The position numbers and the translations under genes are program-made. This document shows positions 1 through 9,048 of a stretch of 21,843 bases of DNA, one piece after another (position 1 is the stretch's first letter; every line of letters begins with the position of its first letter). The stretch is from an uncultured Clostridia bacterium (GTDB lineage Bacteria; Bacillota; Clostridia; Lachnospirales; CAG-274), in contig CAJTVH010000051.1 of the NCBI GenBank assembly GCA_910579745.1, forward strand, positions 1 through 21,843. The letters are read 5' to 3'. The notes under the pieces were generated by a model. That model saw nothing but the letters and a program-made list of their open reading frames with translations. It was not told the origin of the DNA and searched no databases.

Positions 1-261
1 GTTGTGGCGGCGGCAAGCGGAACGGTTATTTTCGCTGGTACAAAGGGCGGATATGGAAATACTGTTATTGTTGACCATGGAGATGGGACAAGTACGTTAT
101 ATGGACATAACTCAAGTCTTACGGTCAATGTAGGCGATGAGGTAAGCAGAGGACAGGTTATCGCCAAGGCTGGAACCACAGGTTATTCCACAGGGGTTCA
201 TCTCCATTTTGAGGTGAGGAAAAATGGCATGGCGGTAGATCCGACGCCTTATTTAAAATAA
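1..261 (+). CDS. M23 (LytM-type) peptidase, C-terminal fragment
   Basis: This is the last 86 codons of a gene that begins before the window. The frame is open from base 1 and ends at TAA 259-261. The protein has the C-terminal half of a LytM/M23 fold: SGTVIFAG, then VDHGDG, LYGHNS, GDEVSRGQ and GTTGYSTGVHLHFEV. The HLH holds the final zinc-ligand histidine of M23 peptidases, and the YGH histidine matches the usual catalytic region. The first zinc motif (HxxxD) would lie upstream and cannot be checked. Family members cut peptidoglycan cross-bridges outside the membrane or act as inactive scaffolds such as SpoIIQ. The fragment cannot separate these. The GTG at base 4 is an internal codon, not a credible start. 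Confidence 0.85.
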   Translation, partial: VVAAASGTVIFAGTKGGYGNTVIVDHGDGTSTLYGHNSSLTVNVGDEVSRGQVIAKAGTTGYSTGVHLHFEVRKNGMAVDPTPYLK

Positions 262-531
262 TTTAATTTTTATTTATCTGGTTTTAGCGTCTAGCTGTTA
301 TAGGGTTTTGGATACATATAGAGTGTGTTTGAGAATTAAAATAAATTGAGGAAATAGCTGACTATTTAAGGTATGCTTATTTTACTTTTCACAAACAATG
401 TATTATAATGGCTAAAATATCAAAAAAGTTTGAGTTAAGAAATAAAATCGGCGTATTTGATTATATTTTTAAATGAAAGCGTATTTGATTATTTTGCCTA
501 TGATTATGTTTATATTTTTTTGATGTTTTTT
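262..531. other. Geneless AT-rich spacer with decayed MITE ends
   Basis: No credible ORF with a ribosome site was seen. Bases 319-343 match the intact MITE end (532-556) at about 20 of 25 positions. All mismatches are transitions, and the stretch starts with the same TA. The 14-mer GCGTATTTGATTAT occurs twice, at 451-464 and 479-492, and resembles the MITE core AGCGTATCTGA. The stretch looks like a graveyard of older copies of the element at 534-715. Confidence 0.45.
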
Positions 532-533
532 TA

Positions 534-715
534 GAGCGTATCTGAAAACTAAAATACCGGCAAAAAATCAAAAAAAAATAAAATGAACTTTAAGTGTGTT
601 CATTTTATTTTTCATAGTTTTTTTTGATATTTTAGCTTTAGAAAAATTCAATTTTTTGTGACAATTAAAATCTTAGGAGACTTTAACAATGGATAAAGAG
701 TTTTCAGATACGCTA
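534..715. mobile_element. Foldback MITE, copy 1 (TA-flanked)
   Basis: The left end is GAGCGTATCTGAAAAC; the right end is GTTTTCAGATACGCTA, an inverted match. TA lies directly outside both ends (532-533 and 716-717), as expected for Tc1/mariner or IS630-type target duplication. The interior folds back: 574-588 pairs perfectly with 598-612 (15 bp, 9-nt loop), and pairing continues imperfectly towards the left end. The right part (about 645-698) is unpaired extra sequence. No transposase is encoded, so it would need one in trans. It shares ends but not the central hairpin sequence with the copies at 18025 and 21714. Confidence 0.75.
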
Positions 716-874
716 TAGTTAAAAAAGCTTTTTACAATTTTATTAGAAGTTTATTTAAGTTGTTTTTATAACTGGTACACAATAATATATAATTTTAGAA
801 TATCCTTTAAAATTAATTTTAAATAAATTAACGAAGCGGATTAACGAATAGTTTTAACTCAGGAGGTTTGTTTT

Positions 875-1945
875 ATGAAGAACAAGCTTGTAATAAATAT
901 TATAATTGTTTATTTTCTTGTTTTATGTATTGTGTTTTTAGTGCAGATAAACGATACTGACGACAGTGGAGACTTACAGAATCAAACGGTGGAGGTAAGT
1001 GTTTCTGAAACGGATAAAATGAGAGATTCTATTGTAATTAAAGTTGGAAGTTCATCTGTATTACTAAATGATAAATTGTTTTCTTTAGACGCTGAAAGTG
1101 AGTTGATTGTTCCTAAAATAATCAATAACAGAGTTTATGTACCGCAGTCTTTTTTTCAATCGGCGCTTAAAGGAAATATCTCATGGGATGAGAGTATGAG
1201 GGAATTTGTCGTCAGATATAATAATAGAGCTGTTGTTCTTAAAGATAATAAGATAAAAATAATTGATAATTTAAATGAGGAGGAAAAGACCGCTGAGAAT
1301 AGTATCGAGGTTGTTGATAAAATTGTTTATGTTCCATTATTTGAGGTAGCGGAGGCTTTTGAGAGAAACGTTTTTTCTGATGGAAATATTGTTATTGTTA
1401 GTTATGAGGATATTTTTTTTGACAGAGAAAAAGATAAAGACCTTATAAATGAACTTCTTGAGAAAATGAAGCTCAGAAACGTTTTTGTTCTCGAAAAGGA
1501 TAATTGTTATGTTCATTTTAATGAAAAAACGCTGCCTATTGATGAAAATAATAAAAATCTTGTTCCAGTCACAGAGAATGAGAGAAATTATATTCCTGTA
1601 AAGCTGATTTCCTCAGTTTTTGGAGGCGAAGTGGCTTGGGACGGCGAGCTTAAAGAGCTTACCATAAATTATAATAATAGCGAGGCTGTTTTCTCAAGTA
1701 AAAAAGACGATGTTATTATAAACAAAAAAGGTGAAAAAACAGAAGAACAAACTCCAAACGCTTTTAAAATAATAAATGAGTTTTCTTATTTATCTCTCGA
1801 TGTTTTTTCGTATATTTTTGATAAAAATATATTTGAGGATGGTAACTTTATTATAATAAGCGGTAAGGATAACGTTTTTGAAAAGGAAAGAGACAGTGTT
1901 ATTATTGAAAAACTTGAAAGAAGCGTAAAAACAGTCTCGGAATAA
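875..1945 (+). CDS. Membrane-anchored stalk-domain protein, two tandem repeats
   Basis: The 356-residue protein has one hydrophobic N-terminal segment (about residues 5-24), which acts as an uncleaved anchor or signal peptide, so the rest lies outside the membrane. The remainder is two tandem copies of about 140 residues (roughly 52-190 and 197-345). Each has the pattern (I/L)VP...YVP/YIP...G.(I/V)(S/A)WD...YNN, followed by YVPL or YLSL, then NVF/NIF.DGN(I/F)(V/I)I and an acidic helix. This is the copper amine oxidase N-terminal-like stalk domain (PF07833 type) common on clostridial cell-surface proteins. No enzymatic domain is attached and no catalytic residue is evident, so a wall-binding or scaffolding role is only an inference. 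ATG 875 follows AGGAGG (861-866) by 8 nt. trpS starts 66 bp downstream. Confidence 0.75.
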   Translation: MKNKLVINIIIVYFLVLCIVFLVQINDTDDSGDLQNQTVEVSVSETDKMRDSIVIKVGSSSVLLNDKLFSLDAESELIVPKIINNRVYVPQSFFQSALKGNISWDESMREFVVRYNNRAVVLKDNKIKIIDNLNEEEKTAENSIEVVDKIVYVPLFEVAEAFERNVFSDGNIVIVSYEDIFFDREKDKDLINELLEKMKLRNVFVLEKDNCYVHFNEKTLPIDENNKNLVPVTENERNYIPVKLISSVFGGEVAWDGELKELTINYNNSEAVFSSKKDDVIINKKGEKTEEQTPNAFKIINEFSYLSLDVFSYIFDKNIFEDGNFIIISGKDNVFEKERDSVIIEKLERSVKTVSE

Positions 1946-2011
1946 AGATATGTTTTTCTGATGGTATTTTTATAAGAGTAACATAAGTTTTTATTAGGAG
2001 TGAAAAATTTT

Positions 2012-3013
2012 ATGTCAGATGAGAAAAAGAAAGTTATTTACAGCGCTATGCAACCGTCGGGGTATCCTTCTTTGGGAAATTATTTAGGAGCTCTCAAAAA
2101 CTGGAAAAACCTTAAAGATGATTTCGATTGTATTTTTAGTATCGCCAATATGCATGCCATTACGGTAAGGCAGGATTCTGCCAATCTTAGAAAGAAAACA
2201 AGAGATTTAATTACTTTATTTATATCTATCGGACTTGACCCGAAAAAAAATATTATATATTATCAGTCTGATGTTTCGGCACACGCTGAGCTTTCGTGGA
2301 TTTTAAACTGTTTTACTTATATGGGCGAGCTTAACAGAATGACTCAGTTTAAAGAAAAATCATCAAAACATTCAGAAAATATAAATTCAGGACTTTTTAC
2401 TTATCCTGTTCTTATGGCTGCGGATATACTTCTTTATCAGACGGATGTTGTTCCCGTTGGAGAGGACCAGCGTCAGCATCTTGAGATATGCAGGGATATA
2501 GCTGAAAGGTTTAATAATATTTATGGGGAAGTATTTAAAATTCCAGAGGGATTTATTCCGAAGGTTGGGGCGAGAATTATGGGACTCCAAAATCCTGATA
2601 AAAAAATGTCTAAATCGGAAAGTGACAATGACAACAACGTTATTTATATTTTGGATGATTTAAATCTTATAAGAAATAAAATTAAAAGGAGTGTAACGGA
2701 TTCTGACAATGAAATAAGATATGGTGATGATAAGCCGGGTATAAGCAATCTTTTAAATATTTACGGCGCTGTAACGGGCAAATCTTCTGAGGATTCCGTA
2801 AATGAGTTTAGAGGTGTCGGATACGGGGAATTTAAAGAGGCTGTCGCGGAGGCTGTTATAAATGAGATTAGACCAATTCAGGAAAAATATAAGGAACTTT
2901 CCTCTGACAAAGCTTATATTGATTCAGTAATAAAAGAGGGAGCCGACAAAGCTTCTTATATAGCGAACAAAACTTTAAGAAAGGTTAAGAAAAAAATTGG
3001 CTTTCCTCAGTAG
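2012..3013 (+). CDS. trpS: Tryptophanyl-tRNA synthetase
   Basis: This is a class Ic aminoacyl-tRNA synthetase, which charges tRNA-Trp with tryptophan using ATP in the cytoplasm. The N terminus carries the TrpRS signature SAMQPSGYPSLGNYLGA, where SLGN replaces the HIGH-type motif. MAADILLYQTDVVPVGEDQ marks the tryptophan pocket region, and KKMSKSESDN is the KMSKS loop. Length is 333 residues, normal for bacterial TrpRS. An upstream in-frame GTG at 2000 would add four residues, but it overlaps the ribosome site TTAGGAG (1994-2000). The ATG at 2012, 11 nt downstream of that site, is therefore preferred. No T-box leader precedes it; only 66 bp separate it from the stalk-protein gene, so the two may be co-transcribed. 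Confidence 0.95.
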   Translation: MSDEKKKVIYSAMQPSGYPSLGNYLGALKNWKNLKDDFDCIFSIANMHAITVRQDSANLRKKTRDLITLFISIGLDPKKNIIYYQSDVSAHAELSWILNCFTYMGELNRMTQFKEKSSKHSENINSGLFTYPVLMAADILLYQTDVVPVGEDQRQHLEICRDIAERFNNIYGEVFKIPEGFIPKVGARIMGLQNPDKKMSKSESDNDNNVIYILDDLNLIRNKIKRSVTDSDNEIRYGDDKPGISNLLNIYGAVTGKSSEDSVNEFRGVGYGEFKEAVAEAVINEIRPIQEKYKELSSDKAYIDSVIKEGADKASYIANKTLRKVKKKIGFPQ

Positions 3014-3142
3014 ATGTATTTGGAATAATGAATTAAATTATTTATATTTTGAGAGTAATTCGGCATATTAATTATAAGGGCTGCAACCGCTTTGACGTTG
3101 TTTCTTAAAAATACAATAAAATTGGAAAGGCCGGTTTTAATT

Positions 3143-4171
3143 ATGGATTTTATTAAAGATAATAAAAAATTTGACTTGATTAGCTTTGGCGAGGTTATGC
3201 TAAGATTATCGCCACCAGATAAAGAAAAGATTTCTCAGGGACAGGTATTTGAGAAAAACGCGGGGGGATCTGAGCTTAATGTAGCGTCGGGAGCGGCTTT
3301 TCTCGGTGTGCGCTCCGCTATTATAACTAAACTTCCGGATAATAAAATAGGCCGGTTTATAAAATATAAAATAAGGTATGGTAATGTAAGTGACGATTAT
3401 GTGATTTATGACAATTCGGAAGAAAAAAGGCTCGGTATTTATTATTTTGAGAGTGGGGCTTATCCCAGAAAATCTTCAGTTGTTTACGACAGGGCGTGTT
3501 CGTCGATGACAACGTTGAGGTTAGAAGAAATTAACCCTGAAATCTATGATAAGACAAGACTTTTCCATGTAAGCGGTATTACTCTCGCTATTAACAAAAA
3601 TTTGAGGACGACTGTTATTGAGCTTATTAAAAATTTTAAAGCCAAGGGGGTGGCTATTTCTTTTGACGTAAATTACAGAGCCAGTTTATGGAGTGAGGAA
3701 GAAGCGAGGGAGACTATAAAAACTATTTTACCTTATATTGATATTTTGTTTATTTCCGAGGAAACATCAAGAAGAATGATGGGAAAAAAGGGAACTTTAC
3801 AAGAAATTATGAAAAGTTATACGGAGGAGTATAATTGTAAAATTGTTCTTACAACAAGAAGAGGTGTGGTAAGTCCAACCAAACATAATTTTGGCTCAAT
3901 TATATATTTTGACGGAAAATTTTATGAGGAGCCTCAGTATGAGAATATTGAGGTTGTTGATAGAATTGGAAGCGGCGACGCTTATGTCGCTGGGGCGCTG
4001 TTTGGTATTTTAAGGTATAATGATATAAAAAAAGCTCTTGAGTTTGGCAACGCTATGGGTGCTGTTAAAAATACAATATACGGGGATATGCCAGCAAGCA
4101 GTCTTGAGGAGATTGAGGGCATTATTAAATCCCATAAAAGTGCTGGAAATGAAAGTGAAATGAACAGATAG
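3143..4171 (+). CDS. PfkB-family sugar kinase (KDG kinase-like)
   Basis: This ribokinase/PfkB-fold kinase phosphorylates a sugar or sugar acid with ATP. The N terminus reads FDLISFGEVMLRLSPP, and GGSELNVASGAAFLG is the first PfkB signature. The C-terminal signature DRIGSGDAYVAGALFG contains the catalytic aspartate and the anion hole. GEVMLRLSPP and the overall pattern are typical of clostridial proteins annotated as 2-dehydro-3-deoxygluconokinase (KdgK), but the substrate cannot be fixed and no aldolase or uronate gene is adjacent. The open frame extends to a TTG at 3092. ATG 3143 is preferred because it gives 342 residues, the usual length, and starts just before the conserved strand; GGAAAGG (3124-3130) is a moderate ribosome site. 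Confidence 0.85.
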   Translation: MDFIKDNKKFDLISFGEVMLRLSPPDKEKISQGQVFEKNAGGSELNVASGAAFLGVRSAIITKLPDNKIGRFIKYKIRYGNVSDDYVIYDNSEEKRLGIYYFESGAYPRKSSVVYDRACSSMTTLRLEEINPEIYDKTRLFHVSGITLAINKNLRTTVIELIKNFKAKGVAISFDVNYRASLWSEEEARETIKTILPYIDILFISEETSRRMMGKKGTLQEIMKSYTEEYNCKIVLTTRRGVVSPTKHNFGSIIYFDGKFYEEPQYENIEVVDRIGSGDAYVAGALFGILRYNDIKKALEFGNAMGAVKNTIYGDMPASSLEEIEGIIKSHKSAGNESEMNR

Positions 4172-4239
4172 TAAAAGTTTATTATATTTTTAGGTGTATT
4201 TCTAAATAAGACAATATATGTTTCTCTTTTATTTTTAAC

Positions 4240-4286
4240 CGCAAAAGTAAATACCCCGCTTTTTAAGCGGGGTGTTTACTTTTGCG
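4240..4286. terminator. Bidirectional intrinsic terminator hairpin
   Basis: Arms 4240-4261 and 4265-4286 pair over 22 bp with a single G-T wobble and a 3-nt TTT loop. It lies between the convergent sugar-kinase (+) and double-subtilase (-) genes. T-rich DNA follows on the + strand only after a few bases, and the - strand flank is A-rich, so termination strength is inferred. Confidence 0.85.
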
Positions 4287-4384
4287 TTCAGAGAGTATTT
4301 TTATGTGGCGGAAATACAAATAATCTTTAACTTACAGAAATTTTATTTAATTTAAAATAACCTAAATTCGATGATAACAAAGTC

Positions 4385-7300
4385 TTAAAGTAACGATCTG
4401 AAACTGTTATATAAATTTAGTGTTCCATAACCCCATATGTTATTAGGATAAATCTCATCCTCTGAACGAACAGTTCCTCTTATAAAATATGAGGCGGCGT
4501 TTAAAGAATTTATATTATAATCATTTCCTTTTACATATCCCCACTCAAGTAAAAGAGAAGCCGCTCCAACGGCTATCGCCGTGGCAACGCTTGTTCCAGT
4601 CATTGTGGTAAGTCCGTTGAGGGAGATCCCGGAAATATTTACGGCGGGAGCGACAAAAAAGGGATTTAAAAGGCCTAATGTGTTTGGACCTCGGCTTGAT
4701 TCTGGATAGATGCTGTTTGTAGTATGGTTATATCCACCAACAGAAATTATACTTCTGCCTGTGGCGGGAACAACTACCGTAAAGGAAGGGTCAGGAGATA
4801 GAAACGCTGTATTTTCTGATATAAATCCCGTTATTGGCAACCACATATGAACTATTCCATTTACTATTAAATCGCTGTACAGTGTTAGGGTCCATATTCC
4901 GTCTACAGGGGATATGAAATTAATTTTTATTTGCTGTCCTATACTTTGAAATCGTGATGATGGATATTCTATTATTATTTTACCATTTTCAAGAGGTAGG
5001 GTTATTTCTTGTCTTGAGTTTAATACTGGCTGTACTCGGTCTATTTCCTCGCCTAAAGGAGAGCGCAGAGATATTGAGACTTTATCCGGAAGATATGTCC
5101 AAATGTTTAAGGAAAATCCTTTCTCATTTTCGCCAACTCGGAACTCTACTTCTTTTGAGGGAATATCGTCGTATAGTGTTACCATTGTGTGATGTTTAGC
5201 TATAGCCTCGTTTCCGCAGGCTGAACACATAATAAAGTTTTCCTCTAACGCCACGCCAGCCATATAATCCTCAAGAAATGATATGCCGTTATGAGTGCCT
5301 TCATTTGTTCCCAGCCCTATACATATAGCTATTGGTTTTTGAGCTTTTTGAGCCACATTTTTTACATAGCTTATTCCAACCATTAAATCCGCCGCGGAAA
5401 AAGCGGGAGCTTGAGTAAATATAGATTTCGATTCTTTTAAGTATTCTTTCGCCTGTTTTAATTTTACTATTACGAGTTCAGCGTCGGGAGCGGCTCCTCG
5501 GAAGTTTTGTGACGGAAGTATTCTTCCCGCGCTTACGGAGGCTAAAAATGTCCCATGGCCTATTTCATCTGTGGTTGGAACTATTTCCAATGGATTTTCC
5601 GAAGCGAGAGCCAGATTTATATCCTCATTTGAAAATTCCCTTCCATAACAGAGATCATCGGAAGGATCACCGATTAGTGTTTGATCCCATATACTATGTA
5701 TTTTTGACGTTCCATCCTCATATATAAAAGCTTCGTTTGTATAATCTATTCCGGTATCTATTATCGCTATTAACGTGCCTTGACCTGTTAAATTAAGATA
5801 AGGCTGGGTTTGAACATTTAATATTCCCGAGGCGTCAAGGGCGGAGGTATCCATTAGACCCAGAATATAGGGCTCGCTCATATACGCGTTCAATGAATTG
5901 AGCTGATAGTCGGTAACGTTGTCTCTTTTAATATATATTACGGCGTAATTCGCGTCTATAAATTTGCAATACGCTATACTTGGATCATTTTCTATAAACA
6001 TTCTTGAGAAATTATTTAATCTTACAACAAAGTCCGCGTAATCATTGGATTTTATTATTTCTTCCTTTTGTAATCCGGAGCTTATCTGAGCGGTGTTAAT
6101 TATAGATGGAATTTTTAAATTGTTAAAAACATTCGCAAGACATAGTCTTCCGTATCCCCACTCACGATTTGGATAAGTTATGTTATTGTCTCTCGCCGCT
6201 CCGAGTCTTAAATATGCTTTTAATTTTTGTCCATACATAAACGGGTCGTTTCCTTGAACAATGCCCCATTCCATTAAAATAGAACAGGAACCTGTGACAA
6301 AAGGCGCGGCTATACTTGTTCCTGTTTGCGGTGTGTAACCACGTGAGGTGTTTGCCGTTGTTATGTTATAAGCCGGAGCGACTATGTCAGGTTTTACTAT
6401 CTCATATTTTCTTGTGTATCCTCTCCCTGAAAAATCAGATATTGAGTTTGTTAATGAATTATATCCTCCAACGGTTATTACGTTTTTAGCTGTTGATGGA
6501 AGAGTTAGAGTTGTATTTATTGATGGATTTAAAAAATAAGTGTTTCTTGTGGCGATTTCGGTTACGGGAAGCCATATATTATATTTTCCGACGACTACAC
6601 TATAACCGTAAACGCGCAGACGCCATATTCCAGACGGAATATTCTGCCTATTAGCTATTATCTCAAAAAATACCTGCTGATTTATATTATATGGCGCTGG
6701 TGTTCCAATATTTGTAAAAACGGTTGAGTCGGCGAAGTTAGTTTGAACTGTTTCCGCGTTATATCTTATCATTCCTGTGGAATCATTGTTTGGCGCTATT
6801 AACTCAAAGTTAAATTTATCGGAAAAATCTTTCCATAAAGTTATAAAAAGTGATTTTAATCCTTCGGCCACAAGTATTTCAATTTCATGGGTTTCCCCTT
6901 GTTTTATTGTGCTTTCGTAATGATGTCCTGTGGAGCCCTCATTTCCGCTTGCTACGCATATAGCGCATTTCCAGATGTTAGACATATCATCTATATATGT
7001 CTCAAAAAGAGAATCTCCGCTGTGCGACCCGTTATTTGTACCAAAGCTTAAATTTATAGAGACAGGCATATTAAGTTCTATGGCTTTGTCTAGGATATAT
7101 TTTATCGCTCTCATTATCTCGGTATTTCTTGCGAAAGATTCTCGCCCTGTTTCTCCGAGTTTTACTACTATAAGTGAACTTTCATAGGCGACGCCTGTAT
7201 ATGTTCCTCCGCTTCTTCTTCCGTTTCCCGCGGCTATTGCCGATACTGCCGTTCCATGTCCAACATAATCCATTTCCGGAACAATTTCAAAAGGGTTATT

Positions 7301-7843
7301 TGATGAAAGAGCCTCATTTATCTCATTATATGTATATTCAGAGCCGTTTAAAAATCCTTTTGGAGAGGTTCTGGAGTTATCTGTCTGATCCCATATATAT
7401 AATATTCTTGTTGTTCCGTCTGAATTTATAAAATCAGGATGTGTATAGTCTATTCCAGAGTCAATTATTCCGATGATTACTCCTTTTCCGGTTAAAGGGT
7501 TTCTGTCGATTTGTGTTATCTGAGGAATACATGACGCTTGGAGAGCGTTATTTAATATTAATTCCAAAAGTTTTGGTTTTTCAATGTATTCTATTTGGCG
7601 ATAATTTAAAAGAAGTCTTATTTTATCCTCAGATAAAGTTATTATCGCGTAATTTGAGGATAAGATCTCAATTTGTACATTTAACTCATCTTGAATTTGT
7701 TCTAAATTTCCGTTATATTTTACTATAACCTCCCAAAGATTATTTGAAAAATCATAACCAGCGTTTAACGTACTTTTCTCAAGTTCATCGCGGTTTAAAT
7801 CAAGGGCTATATTCAGCATATCCTCGGACTTTTCAAAATTCAA
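4385..7843 (-). CDS. Tandem double subtilase, CspB-CspA-like germination protease
   Basis: The 1152-residue protein contains two S8 subtilase units, each behind its own prodomain-like segment (about 30-105 and 590-675). Unit 1 has Asp128 (IIDSGID), His196 (GHGTAV), oxyanion Asn301 (SGNEG) and Ser510 (TGTSIAAP). Unit 2 has Asp696 (IIDTGID), His763 (GHGTF), Asn878 (CGNEA) and Ser1085 (TGTSVATA). Both triads are therefore intact. No signal peptide is visible. Organisation and size resemble the clostridial CspBA fusion, whose CspB part activates the cortex hydrolase SleC during germination. In C. difficile the CspA half is known to lack catalysis, unlike here. The start is TTG 7843, 10 nt after AGGAGG (7854-7859); the nearby GTG is out of frame. 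sigF ends 28 bp upstream, suggesting co-transcription with the spoIIA operon. The Csp assignment is an inference from architecture and context. Confidence 0.85.
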   Translation of the reverse strand: MNFEKSEDMLNIALDLNRDELEKSTLNAGYDFSNNLWEVIVKYNGNLEQIQDELNVQIEILSSNYAIITLSEDKIRLLLNYRQIEYIEKPKLLELILNNALQASCIPQITQIDRNPLTGKGVIIGIIDSGIDYTHPDFINSDGTTRILYIWDQTDNSRTSPKGFLNGSEYTYNEINEALSSNNPFEIVPEMDYVGHGTAVSAIAAGNGRRSGGTYTGVAYESSLIVVKLGETGRESFARNTEIMRAIKYILDKAIELNMPVSINLSFGTNNGSHSGDSLFETYIDDMSNIWKCAICVASGNEGSTGHHYESTIKQGETHEIEILVAEGLKSLFITLWKDFSDKFNFELIAPNNDSTGMIRYNAETVQTNFADSTVFTNIGTPAPYNINQQVFFEIIANRQNIPSGIWRLRVYGYSVVVGKYNIWLPVTEIATRNTYFLNPSINTTLTLPSTAKNVITVGGYNSLTNSISDFSGRGYTRKYEIVKPDIVAPAYNITTANTSRGYTPQTGTSIAAPFVTGSCSILMEWGIVQGNDPFMYGQKLKAYLRLGAARDNNITYPNREWGYGRLCLANVFNNLKIPSIINTAQISSGLQKEEIIKSNDYADFVVRLNNFSRMFIENDPSIAYCKFIDANYAVIYIKRDNVTDYQLNSLNAYMSEPYILGLMDTSALDASGILNVQTQPYLNLTGQGTLIAIIDTGIDYTNEAFIYEDGTSKIHSIWDQTLIGDPSDDLCYGREFSNEDINLALASENPLEIVPTTDEIGHGTFLASVSAGRILPSQNFRGAAPDAELVIVKLKQAKEYLKESKSIFTQAPAFSAADLMVGISYVKNVAQKAQKPIAICIGLGTNEGTHNGISFLEDYMAGVALEENFIMCSACGNEAIAKHHTMVTLYDDIPSKEVEFRVGENEKGFSLNIWTYLPDKVSISLRSPLGEEIDRVQPVLNSRQEITLPLENGKIIIEYPSSRFQSIGQQIKINFISPVDGIWTLTLYSDLIVNGIVHMWLPITGFISENTAFLSPDPSFTVVVPATGRSIISVGGYNHTTNSIYPESSRGPNTLGLLNPFFVAPAVNISGISLNGLTTMTGTSVATAIAVGAASLLLEWGYVKGNDYNINSLNAASYFIRGTVRSEDEIYPNNIWGYGTLNLYNSFRSLL

Positions 7844-7871
7844 AACACGAACACCTCCTGATAGTTATATT

Positions 7872-8585
7872 CTATAACTCATTTCTGAAAGCTGTTAAAA
7901 GTTTTTTTTCTATTCTTGATATTTGCACTTGTGACAGACCAACTTCTTTCGCCACTTCCGTTTGAGTTTTATCCTCGAAATACCTAAGCTTGATTATTTT
8001 TCTTTCTCTTTCAGGCAAATTTTCTATGAGTTGTTTTAATAATATATTATTAATTAGTTTTTCGCCGTCATCTTCTTTTGTATTTAATTTATCTATCAAA
8101 TAAATTGAGTTTCCATCGTTTTGATAAACGGTGCTGTATATGGACTCAATTTCTTTGTTTGAGTCGAGAGCTACCACAAGTTCATCGACTGTTGTGTTAA
8201 GGCTTTCAGCGATAAAGTTTATCGCAGGGCTTTTTCCTGTTTTTTTTGTTATTTCCTCTTCAAGTTGTTTTGCTTTTACAGCGAGTTCTTTTATAGGGCG
8301 AGAGACTTTTATAAGACCGTCGTCGCGAAGAAAACGTTTTATTTCGCCGAGTATCATAGGAACGGCGTAAGTTGAGAATTTAACGTTATAAGAAAAGTCG
8401 AAGTTATCTATACATTTTATTAAACCTATTGAGCCTAACTGAAAAAGATCCTCGGCATCGTAGCCTCTGTTTAAAAAACGTTTCACTATGCTCCAAATTA
8501 AACCGGTGTTTTCTTCTATAATCTGTTTTTTCGCATCTTCATTTCCTTGTTGGGCAAGTTTTATAAGTTCAGTTGTAGTACTCAT
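7872..8585 (-). CDS. sigF: RNA polymerase sporulation sigma factor SigF
   Basis: This 237-residue sigma-70 family protein is the first forespore-specific sigma factor. Region 2 is clear (GYDAEDLFQLGSIGLIKCID, then FSTYAVPMILGEIKRFLRDD), followed by region 3 (KVSRPIKELAVKA). A region 4 helix-turn-helix follows (QTEVAKEVGLSQVQISRIEKK). The FLRDDG stretch and gene order after spoIIAB identify SigF rather than SigG or SigB. SpoIIAB holds it inactive until SpoIIAA is dephosphorylated. The ATG at 8585 lies 13 bp after the spoIIAB stop. Its only nearby Shine-Dalgarno-like sequence (AAGGA) sits inside the end of spoIIAB, 17 nt away, so translation probably depends on coupling. Confidence 0.95.
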   Translation of the reverse strand: MSTTTELIKLAQQGNEDAKKQIIEENTGLIWSIVKRFLNRGYDAEDLFQLGSIGLIKCIDNFDFSYNVKFSTYAVPMILGEIKRFLRDDGLIKVSRPIKELAVKAKQLEEEITKKTGKSPAINFIAESLNTTVDELVVALDSNKEIESIYSTVYQNDGNSIYLIDKLNTKEDDGEKLINNILLKQLIENLPERERKIIKLRYFEDKTQTEVAKEVGLSQVQISRIEKKLLTAFRNEL

Positions 8586-8598
8586 AATTTATGCGGGA

Positions 8599-9042
8599 TT
8601 ATTCCTTTTTAAAACCATTATCAATTATTTTTTTTGTCATTTCTATAGTGGTGCCTATGCCAACTTTTGAAGATACTTTTACTTCATCCATAAATGATTC
8701 CATAACAGTGAAACCAAGTCCCGAACGCCCTAAGTCCGGTTTTGATGTATAGAGAGGCGACATCGCTTCCTCTATGTTCTCTATTCCTTTTCCCTTATCT
8801 TCTATTTTTATGTAAACGGTATCATTTTTTATGACGCATTCTAACAGTACTTCGCCTGAGTTGTCCTCATAACCATGAATTATAGCGTTTGTTACCGCTT
8901 CTGACACGGCGGTTTTTATGTCGTTTATCTCGCTTAATGTTGGATTTAAAGGTGAAATAAAAATCGCTGCGCTTGTTCTCGCGAATTTTTCATTTTCGGG
9001 GACACTTTGAAATTTTATTGTCGTTTTGTTTTCATAGCTCAT
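8599..9042 (-). CDS. spoIIAB: Anti-sigma F factor, serine kinase SpoIIAB
   Basis: This 147-residue GHKL-fold protein binds SigF and phosphorylates SpoIIAA using ATP. The N box is EAVTNAIIHGY (about residues 48-58), the G1 box is EDKGKGI (81-87), and the G2-type motif is GRSGLGFTVM (105-114). Length is normal for the family. ATG 9042 is preceded at 9 nt by AGGGGG (9052-9057), which overlaps the last codons of spoIIAA, so the two genes are tightly coupled. The order spoIIAA-spoIIAB-sigF is the classic one. Confidence 0.96.
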   Translation of the reverse strand: MSYENKTTIKFQSVPENEKFARTSAAIFISPLNPTLSEINDIKTAVSEAVTNAIIHGYEDNSGEVLLECVIKNDTVYIKIEDKGKGIENIEEAMSPLYTSKPDLGRSGLGFTVMESFMDEVKVSSKVGIGTTIEMTKKIIDNGFKKE

Positions 9043-9048
9043 ATGATT

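Noticed and set aside
4954..7728. Several + strand ORFs of 70-85 codons opposite the double subtilase
   Set aside because: They are antisense shadows of a long conserved coding region and lack ribosome sites and family features.
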